Made by a program: the position numbers and the translations under genes
Shown here: in pieces, positions 58,169 to 64,000 of the stretch
Position numbering within the stretch: position 1 is the first letter of the stretch
Layout of the letters: every line of letters begins with the position of its first letter
Notes under the pieces: generated by a model
What the model saw: the letters and a program-made list of their open reading frames with translations, nothing else
What the model was told of the DNA's origin: nothing
Database searches by the model: none
Source: Chloroflexota bacterium
GTDB taxonomy: Bacteria; Chloroflexota; Dehalococcoidia; Lucifugimonadales; UBA3495
Length of the DNA stretch: 64,000 nucleotides
NCBI GenBank assembly: GCA_009840165.1
Contig: VXOG01000034.1
Span: 68,043 to 132,042 of the forward strand
Reading direction: 5' to 3'

Positions 58169-59026
58169 ATGATCACCTCCAACGATGCCGGCCCCGACGC
58201 CCACAATGACGCAGCCAGCAACAACCGATTCGTACCCGGCGAACTCGCACTGTTCCTCGACCGCAAGGGCCGCGCCTACCTGCAAACCCTGACCGAGGGC
58301 GAGGAGTTTCACTGCCACCTGGGGTTCATCCCCCACGCCGAGGTGATCGGGCAGCCGGTGGGGGGCTGGTACACCACCAGCCGCGGCCACGTGCTGCTGG
58401 GCATCCGCCCCACGCTGGGCGATTACGTCCGCCTGATGCCGCGCGGCCCCCAGGTCATCTACGCTAAAGACCTCGGCAACATCGTCTCGATGGCAGACAT
58501 ATTTCCAGGCGCGACGGTGGTTGAAGCCGGCCTGGGATCCGGCGCATTGACCACCGGACTACTGCGGGCAGTCGGCCCTGCCGGGCGTTTGGTGTCCTAC
58601 GAAATAAACGAATCGGTGGTGGCAAAGGCCGAGTCCAACGTTAAGTCTGTAATCTCAGACACCTCCCGGTGGACGGTGAAAGTCGGCGACATCGCCGAGG
58701 GTATCGACGCGGAGGCCGTGAACCGCGTGGTGCTGGACCTGCCCGAGCCGTGGCGGGTGCTGGACGCCGCCGCCAACGCGCTCAGCACCGGCGGCATCCT
58801 GCTGTGCTTCCTACCCACCGTACTCCAGGTGCATGAGCTGGTGCTGGCGTTGCAGGATGACGGCCGCTATGCCCGCATCGAGACCGCCGAGACCATGCTG
58901 CGCGGCTGGAACGTAACCCGGCGCAGCGTCCGTCCGGCCCACCGGATGGTCGCGCACAGCGGGTTTATCACCACCGCCGTGCGCTGCGTCCCGCCCGGCC
59001 GGCAGGGCTACGCGCTCAACCCGTGA
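58169..59026 (+). CDS. trmI: tRNA (adenine-N1)-methyltransferase TrmI
   Basis: The 285-residue enzyme methylates A58 of tRNAs with SAM. It has the small N-terminal domain, the Rossmann motif VVEAGLGSGALT, SYEINESV for the ribose-binding acidic residue, and LDLPEPW, the catalytic-loop motif of the family. C-terminal region matches Thermus-type TrmI. It is divergent from DUF2203 and converges on the deacetylase gene, overlapping it by 19 bases. Confidence 0.93.
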   Translation: MITSNDAGPDAHNDAASNNRFVPGELALFLDRKGRAYLQTLTEGEEFHCHLGFIPHAEVIGQPVGGWYTTSRGHVLLGIRPTLGDYVRLMPRGPQVIYAKDLGNIVSMADIFPGATVVEAGLGSGALTTGLLRAVGPAGRLVSYEINESVVAKAESNVKSVISDTSRWTVKVGDIAEGIDAEAVNRVVLDLPEPWRVLDAAANALSTGGILLCFLPTVLQVHELVLALQDDGRYARIETAETMLRGWNVTRRSVRPAHRMVAHSGFITTAVRCVPPGRQGYALNP

Positions 59027-60135
59027 ACCGAAAACACCGCGTCCTTGATCGCCGCCACGCTTTCGACAGCCAAAGCCCGAGCGTCGGCGCGGATGTGGTC
59101 GGGTATCTCGGGAATCTCCGTATCCCGTAACGCCGTGCGGCCGAGCCGCTCAATCGACGCCGTGGGAATCCGGTCGGGCCAGTCTGCGCCGCACATGACG
59201 CCGTAAGCCAGCGTCCAGCAGCGGGCCACCGCGCCGATGTCGTACCCGCCGCCGCCGGTAGCCAGCCACGGGTAACCCAGGCCGCCCAGCCGCGTGACTG
59301 CGGCAATGAACCCCCTACTGGTCACCTGCAAGTGCGTCAGCGGGTCGGTGTGATAAGAGTCGATGCCCAGTTGAGTCAGCAGCACGTCGGGCGCGAAGGC
59401 ATTGATTACCGGCGGGACGATAGCCTCGAAGGCGTCCAGGTAAATCTCGTCGTCCGTGTAGGGATACAGGGGAAGGTTCACGGCGTAACCGACGCCATCG
59501 CCCGCGCCCACTTCGCCGGCAAACCCAGTGCCGGGGAAAAGGTATCGCCCCGACTCGTGGACGGATATGGTCAGCACGCGCGGGTCGTTGTAGAAAGCGT
59601 CCTGCACCCCGTCGCCGTGGTGAGCGTCAATGTCCACGTAGGCGACCCGCAAACCCCGATTGAGCAGATAGTGGATGGCGACCACGGGGTCGTTGAACAC
59701 GCAGAACCCGCTGGCGTTGCGCGCGGCGGCGTGATGCAGTCCGCCGCTGATGTTGAACGCCGCCTGTACCTCGCCGTCGGCGACCATGCGCGCCGCGTCC
59801 AGCGTTGCGCCGGTGCTGAGCATGGCGGCTTCGTACATTCCTGCGTAGGTGGGATTATCGCCTCCCTGGGCGAATCCGAACCGCTGGGGCTGGTATCCGG
59901 TCAGCCCCAGGCTGAAGGTGCGCACGGCGGCCATATAGTCGCGGGAGTGAAACGCCCCCACGCTGGTCTCGTCGGCAAGAGAAGGAGTAACCAGCAGCGA
60001 ATCGTCGCCGTCGAACGCGCGGTAAGCGTCCAGCAACTCGTAGGTGTGGCGCAGGCGGATGGGACGCATGGGGTGGTCCTGGCGCAGCACGTGCTGGCTC
60101 ATGGCGTCGTCATAGATGAAAGCGGCGCGAGGCAT
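59008..60135 (-). CDS. histone-deacetylase-family (AcuC-like) deacetylase
   Basis: The 375-residue product has the zinc and tyrosine set: SGGLHHAA, DIDAHHGDGVQDAF, GIDSYHTDPLTHL and GGGGYDIGAV. Such enzymes remove acetyl or acyl groups from lysine, acetyl-CoA synthetase or polyamines; AcuC-like is the closest guess. GGGAGAG precedes ATG 60135. No adjacent acs gene. Confidence 0.9.
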   Translation of the reverse strand: MPRAAFIYDDAMSQHVLRQDHPMRPIRLRHTYELLDAYRAFDGDDSLLVTPSLADETSVGAFHSRDYMAAVRTFSLGLTGYQPQRFGFAQGGDNPTYAGMYEAAMLSTGATLDAARMVADGEVQAAFNISGGLHHAAARNASGFCVFNDPVVAIHYLLNRGLRVAYVDIDAHHGDGVQDAFYNDPRVLTISVHESGRYLFPGTGFAGEVGAGDGVGYAVNLPLYPYTDDEIYLDAFEAIVPPVINAFAPDVLLTQLGIDSYHTDPLTHLQVTSRGFIAAVTRLGGLGYPWLATGGGGYDIGAVARCWTLAYGVMCGADWPDRIPTASIERLGRTALRDTEIPEIPDHIRADARALAVESVAAIKDAVFSVHGLSA

Positions 60136-60198
60136 GACTCTCTCCCGGTTATGGGCTGGCACGCAGAGTAACACTTTCGGCAACGTGAATCATCGCCG

Positions 60199-60207
60199 TG
60201 CTAGACT
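60199..60207 (+). promoter_or_regulatory. extended -10 (TGCTAGACT) of mobA
   Basis: TGC-TAGACT ends 8 bases before ATG 60216, so the mobA transcript would be leaderless or nearly so. Confidence 0.45.
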
Positions 60208-60215
60208 GCGTTCAC

Positions 60216-60881
60216 ATGGTAGAGCATACCGAAATATCAGTCGTCATTCTGGCCGGCGGAACCAGCCGACGCCTGGGGCGAGACAAAGCTGCTGAGCCAT
60301 TTGGCCACGAGACCCTGCTGCACCGCGTCGCCAGGCGAGCCAGCGCAGCGGTTGGCTCGAACGATGTTGTAATCGTTTTGGCCAACACCGGCCAGTCAGA
60401 GAGAGCGCCGGCGGACATCCCGCATCGCCTGGCGCTGGACGCGCTCCCCGGATCCGGGACACTGGGCGGGATCTACACGGGGCTTGAGGCAGCGCGCAAC
60501 GAGTGGGCGCTGGTGGTGGCGTGCGACATGCCCTTCCTGTCGGCGCCTCTGTTGGGATACATGGCGGGGTTGCGGGAAGCCGTCGATGCGGTCGTGCCAG
60601 TAACCGGCGGGCGGCCGGAACCGACCCACGCGCTGTACTCGCGGCGATGCCTCCCTGCGATTTCGCAGCGGCTGCAAGCCGGCCAACTGAAAGCAGCAGG
60701 CTTTTTGGATCTGGTACGAGTCCGTTATGTTGGTGAGGGCGAGGCCCGGTGCTTCGACCCAGAATTGCTCAGCTTCTTCAACGTCAACCGCCCCGAAGAT
60801 CTGGCACAGGCGATTGAGATTGCCGCCCGCAAACGGAATCAGAGCGGCTGCTTTGCCGGCACTCCAACCCGACGTGGATAG
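60216..60881 (+). CDS. mobA: molybdenum cofactor guanylyltransferase MobA
   Basis: The 221-residue nucleotidyltransferase starts MVEHTEISVVILAGGTSRRLGRDKA (family P-loop) with DALPGSGTLGGIYTGLEAA, VACDMPFLSAPLL (Asp for metal) and FFNVNRPEDLAQA. It converts Mo-molybdopterin to MGD with GTP, so the organism probably uses MGD-type molybdoenzymes. The 3' end overlaps rsmG by 43 bases in convergent orientation. Confidence 0.92.
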   Translation: MVEHTEISVVILAGGTSRRLGRDKAAEPFGHETLLHRVARRASAAVGSNDVVIVLANTGQSERAPADIPHRLALDALPGSGTLGGIYTGLEAARNEWALVVACDMPFLSAPLLGYMAGLREAVDAVVPVTGGRPEPTHALYSRRCLPAISQRLQAGQLKAAGFLDLVRVRYVGEGEARCFDPELLSFFNVNRPEDLAQAIEIAARKRNQSGCFAGTPTRRG

Positions 60882-61579
60882 CGGCCGGGGGTGCGCCTGA
60901 CCTTCTCTACCGAGATTATCCACCGGTCAGCCGGCAGCGGCGGCGATAGCGAGTTGACCGAGTGCAAGCCGGCGATTTTGCCTCCCAATTCATCCAACGC
61001 ATTGACCGACATTTTCGCCTCAACCGGGCCGTCGCTGCCCTTCCACGCCAGCAGATGCCCATGTCCCTTGCAGAGCGGCAGCGCGTACTCGATCAACGCC
61101 GCCAGCGACGTCACGCCCCGAGCCAGGGCAACGTCAAACTGCCCCCGATAACCCTCGGTGCGCCCTAGATCCTCGGCACGCACGGTCACAACCTCCACGT
61201 CGTCCAGCGCCAGTTCGCTCACCAACTCCCGCAGGAACGCCGTCTTTTTGCCGACGGACTCCGCCAACGTCAGCCGGATGCCGGGAAACGCGATTTTCAG
61301 CGGAACGCCGGGAAATCCCGCGCCGGCACCGATATCCACGACGCGCGCGCCGTCACGCCATTCGCGCATGGCGAGCACAGCGGTCAGAGAATCCAGGTAG
61401 TGGCGCACCTGTACCTGCTCCGAGTCGGTGATGGCGGTCAGGTTGGCGCGCCGGTTGCCGGCCTGCAACAGTTCGGTGTATCTGGCAAACTGCCCCAACT
61501 GATCGCCGGTAAGATGCAGTCCTAACCGTTCCGCCTGTTCTGACAGAACCTGCATCCCCAGATTGGCGGCAGTTGTCAT
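60839..61579 (-). CDS. rsmG: 16S rRNA (guanine527-N7)-methyltransferase RsmG
   Basis: The 246-residue SAM enzyme has ANLTAITDSEQVQVRHYLDS, VDIGAGAGFPGVPLKIAFP (SAM loop), LARGVTSLAALIEYALP and the typical YPRRVGVPAKQPL terminus. It methylates G527 in helix 18. Its ATG overlaps the eno stop by one base (TGATG), so translation is coupled to eno. Confidence 0.95.
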   Translation of the reverse strand: MTTAANLGMQVLSEQAERLGLHLTGDQLGQFARYTELLQAGNRRANLTAITDSEQVQVRHYLDSLTAVLAMREWRDGARVVDIGAGAGFPGVPLKIAFPGIRLTLAESVGKKTAFLRELVSELALDDVEVVTVRAEDLGRTEGYRGQFDVALARGVTSLAALIEYALPLCKGHGHLLAWKGSDGPVEAKMSVNALDELGGKIAGLHSVNSLSPPLPADRWIISVEKVRRTPGRYPRRVGVPAKQPL

Positions 61580-62889
61580 CAGCCCAGGAATCGCGCGAAC
61601 ACGTCCCGCCCGGGGAAAACGGCGCGCTCGCCTAATTCCTCCTCGATGCGCAGCAGACGGTTGTACTTGGCAAGCCGTTCGGAGCGGGTGATGGAGCCAA
61701 TCTTGATCTGTCCGGCCCCGGTGGCGACCGCCAGGTCGGCGATGGTGGTGTCCTCAGTCTCGCCGGATCGTGCGGAGATCACCGGCAGGTAGCCGCGCTC
61801 CTGCGCCAGCCGGACAGTTTCCAGGGTTTCGGTGAGGGTGCCAATCTGGTTGAGCTTGATCAGCACGGCGTTGGCGATGCCGGCGTCCGCGCCCCGTGCC
61901 AGGCGCTCCGGGTTAGTGGTGAACAGGTCGTCGCCGATGAGCTGCGTGGACGCGCCCATCTGTTGCGTCAAGTATTCCCAACCGTCCCAGTCGTCTTCCG
62001 AAAGCCCGTCCTCAATGGAAATTATGGGATAGGTTACGCACCAGTGGGCCAGCAAGTCTGCCAACTCGGTGGACGTGAACGACCGGCCCTCGGCGCGTAG
62101 CAGGTAATTTCCATCGCCCCCGATAAACTCGGTAGCGGCCACGTCCATGCCGATGGCGATGTCGCCGTCGCGGGCGCAGCGATAGCCGGCCAGGCGGGTG
62201 GCATCGTAGAGGATTCCCAAGGCGTCCTCATGGCAGGGCAGCGGCGGCCCATACCCACCCTCGTCAGCGACGCCGTAGGCGTAGGGACCCATCTGGGAAA
62301 GCACGCGACCCACCGCGCGGTACACGTCCACAACCATCCGCAGCGCGTCGCTGTAGGTTTCCGCGCCGATGGGGATGGCGAGAAAATCCTGCATATCCAG
62401 GCCGGCTGCGGCATGCCGTCCCCCGCTGATGATGTTGACCATCGGCACGGGCATGGTGGCCGCTTCTTCGCCGCCCAGGTGACGGTACAAGGACTGGCCC
62501 GACGCGGCAGCAGCGGCGTGGGCGGCAGCCAACGACACCCCGAGGATAGCGTTGGCGCCCAGCCGGGACTTGTTGGCCGTCCCGTCCAGTTCGCGGAGAT
62601 ATTCATCCAACGTCGGCTGATCCGTAGCGTCCATCGACCCGCAAACCGCCGGCGCAATAATGGTATTGACAGCGGCGACGGCGCGCAACACGCCCTTGCC
62701 CTCGTAGCGGGCCGGGTCGCCGTCGCGCAGCTCAATGGCCTCATGGCGTCCGGTGGACGCTCCGGATGGCACGATGGCCCGGCCCATCGCGCCGCCATCC
62801 AAGTGGACATCCACCTCAACGGTGGGGTTACCGCGAGAGTCCATAACCTCACGTCCGCGAACGATGGCAATTGTGGTTGGAGTGGACAT
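61579..62889 (-). CDS. eno: enolase with substituted active-site residues
   Basis: The 436-residue protein has enolase architecture: MDSRGNPTVEVDV, PSGASTGRHEA, ADEGGYGP, SIEDGLSEDDWDGW, GDDLFTTNPERL (metal Asp), IKLNQIGTLTET (catalytic Lys) and SGETEDTTIADL. Two usual residues differ. The Glu in the DIQEF motif reads MQDFL (Asp168), and the catalytic-region His of SHRSGETED is Ala373 (reads SARSGETED). Also NGGxHADN reads SGGRHAAA. Normal length. It may be an enolase with altered activity or a paralogue; no second copy is in the window. A TATAAC box ends 10 bases before the ATG. Confidence 0.85.
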   Translation of the reverse strand: MSTPTTIAIVRGREVMDSRGNPTVEVDVHLDGGAMGRAIVPSGASTGRHEAIELRDGDPARYEGKGVLRAVAAVNTIIAPAVCGSMDATDQPTLDEYLRELDGTANKSRLGANAILGVSLAAAHAAAAASGQSLYRHLGGEEAATMPVPMVNIISGGRHAAAGLDMQDFLAIPIGAETYSDALRMVVDVYRAVGRVLSQMGPYAYGVADEGGYGPPLPCHEDALGILYDATRLAGYRCARDGDIAIGMDVAATEFIGGDGNYLLRAEGRSFTSTELADLLAHWCVTYPIISIEDGLSEDDWDGWEYLTQQMGASTQLIGDDLFTTNPERLARGADAGIANAVLIKLNQIGTLTETLETVRLAQERGYLPVISARSGETEDTTIADLAVATGAGQIKIGSITRSERLAKYNRLLRIEEELGERAVFPGRDVFARFLG

Positions 62890-62890
62890 G

Positions 62891-63728
62891 CTAGAAGCTG
62901 TTATATTCGCCCCAACTCGTCCTGTATGTGGTGGAGGGCGCTGACTCCTGGCCGTTGCAGATGCGAAGTACCCACCGGCCGTCGGAGTTTCCTACAAGAG
63001 GAGCGTTGTCCAGGTCGGTTTTGGGTAAGCTGACGTTGTGGCTGTCAACGGCATATGACGTTCCTCCCCCGGTACTTCCGTTGACCGGATTGCAAGACCA
63101 CCAGTAACGGTCTGTCAAAGTGGTTCCACCGCTGCCCGTCGTCAGGGTTCCGTCTGCTCTCAGTTTCACGGAACTACGGTTAGAAGTGTAAGTATTGGTA
63201 CGGGTCATCGCCAGGTTCGTGCCAATGGACGAGACGAAGATTTCTATCCGGTATTCCGAACGGTACCCATCTACGTCGGAGGCCGTTATCGTATCAGGTA
63301 CCGGCGTGGGCGTTGGAGTCGGAGTTGGCGTAGGTGTTGGGGATGGCTCCGGTGTGGACGGTAGTCTGGCCAGTTCCGCCGCCGGGTTGAGGAGTGCTGC
63401 CATCGCCGCCGCTGCCGCCGCCACCCGGTTGGGGAGTGCTGCCACCACCACCCCCGCTACCGCCACCCGGTTGGGGAGATACGCTCCCCCCGCCTGAGGA
63501 GGGCGAGCGGGTGGCGATGTAGGCGTACAACACCTGTTCGGCAACGACTTCCCGGCCCGTATAAGCCAAGCCTTCCTCTTCCGCCTCGTCATAAGCTGCC
63601 TTATAGACTCGACTGTACTCTTCCGCCAATGGGACAATCCAGCCTGCTTGCTGAGCCAGTGCAACGCCAGCCAACGCAACAAGGCTCGTGGCTGCTAGCA
63701 GGAGGATTATCACTCTCAGTCGTTTCAC
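62891..63728 (-). pseudogene. secreted low-complexity protein gene broken by a frameshift
   Basis: From GTG 63728 a signal peptide (MKRLRVIILLLAATSLVALAG) leads to a QPGGG-rich region, and the frame ends at 63294. The +1/-1 neighbouring frame continues with PEPSPTPTPTPTPTP and then a beta-rich C-terminal domain (TASDVDGYRSEYRIEIFVSS, WWSCNPVNGSTGGGTSYAVD) to 62891. One base gained or lost near 63350-63380 would join them. Either a sequencing error in low-complexity DNA, a true pseudogene or phase variation. I list both parts as one broken gene. Cell-surface function unknown. Confidence 0.7.
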
Positions 63729-63770
63729 AGTGCGATCTCCGGTCGTTATTCAGGGACTTATTCCACTTTC

Positions 63771-64000
63771 CTAGCCGTGCCCTTCGGACACGATGTCGTT
63801 GAACGTCACCCGCAGCATGGGCGCGTCGGTCTCGTTCTTCCACTGGTGATGCTCGCCGGGGGGAACGCGAACGGCGTCGCCGGCGGTCACGGTGTATTCC
63901 GTGCCGGAGACAACTATGGTTCCGGTACCCTCGAGGATGAACACCGTGTGATCCCACGTGTGGTTGTGGCCGCCGGTTTCGGGGTGGCTGACGGCGCCGG
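63771..64000 (-). CDS. cupin-domain protein, truncated by the window end
   Basis: The minus-strand frame has no start inside the window. Its 76 readable residues show a single cupin: HPETGGHNHTWDHTVFILEG (with the first metal-binding GHxHxxxH pattern) and DAVRVPPGEHHQWKNETDAP (second His motif), then stop TAG at 63771-63773. Cupins bind a metal and store or oxidise small molecules. The ligand is unknown, and the N-terminus lies beyond 64000. Confidence 0.82.
   Translation of the reverse strand, partial: GAVSHPETGGHNHTWDHTVFILEGTGTIVVSGTEYTVTAGDAVRVPPGEHHQWKNETDAPMLRVTFNDIVSEGHG

Noticed and set aside
60839-60881. 43-base convergent overlap of mobA and rsmG
   Set aside because: Both genes have family-typical C-termini; overlapping ends of convergent genes are common here (also 56404-56438, 59008-59026).

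Overview
The window looks like chromosome of a GC-rich, uncultured-type bacterium. Gene content fits Chloroflexota best (SAR202/Dehalococcoidia-like), but that is an inference: there is no rRNA. Supporting signs are a DUF1800-DUF1501-NHL trio, a UGSC-type selenoprotein, many small lipoproteins, and six or more families of dispersed palindromic repeats. Most recognisable promoters have an extended -10 of the type TGCTAAAAT or TGCTATAAT, and several genes appear to be leaderless.

Layout. 1-5200: coiled-coil protein, MoaB/MogA, amidohydrolase, trmD-thioesterase, tenA. 5265-5467: tRNA-Pro and tRNA-Arg. 5.5-10 kb: DUF418 membrane protein, two lipoproteins and a pair of acetyl-xylan-esterase-like hydrolases, one without its nucleophile. 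10-16.6 kb: oxidoreductase and thioesterase genes around two in-frame UGA genes that I read as selenoproteins (UGSC family and a CxxU AhpD-like protein), each with a SECIS-like hairpin. 16.8-21.4 kb: a promoter with a hairpin RNA, an IS transposase and small unknown genes. 21.5-29.7 kb: pheS, a DUF4258/DUF2283-nuclease module, pheT, moeA, an acidic-tail wHTH-like protein, then infC (AUA start), rpmI and rplT. 29.7-39.8 kb: M20 peptidase and PAC2 operon, acyl-CoA-dehydrogenase-like flavoprotein, DUF1800/DUF1501/NHL and a cell-surface protein. 39.9-46.7 kb: a complete branched-chain amino-acid type ABC transporter (livFGMH) with an enlarged LivH and a tandemly duplicated binding protein. 47-50.9 kb: tRNA-Asn, a HerA-type ATPase pair, panC and an orphan HicB-like gene. 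51-53.8 kb: accessory region with a BrnT-like toxin gene overlapping a CopG-type antitoxin fused to a class III nucleotide-cyclase-like domain, a 248-bp inverted-repeat element and an AF2212-type antitoxin/VapC pair. 53.9-64 kb: aldehyde dehydrogenase, trypsin-like lipoprotein, Fic protein with an operator-like palindrome, DUF2203, trmI, AcuC-type deacetylase, mobA, rsmG, a divergent enolase, a frameshifted secreted protein and a truncated cupin.

How the genes fit together. Housekeeping functions (translation: trmD, trmI, pheST, infC-rpmI-rplT, rsmG; cofactors: moaB/mogA, moeA, mobA, panC, tenA; glycolysis: eno) are interleaved with scavenging functions (ABC uptake, peptidase, esterases, CoA and redox enzymes). 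MoaB/MogA, MoeA and MobA sit at three loci and imply molybdoenzymes. The selenoprotein cluster implies a Sec machinery elsewhere in the genome. The most unusual system is the toxin plus antitoxin-cyclase operon at 51009-52444, which suggests a toxin-antitoxin pair under nucleotide-signal control. That function is a hypothesis from domain architecture only.
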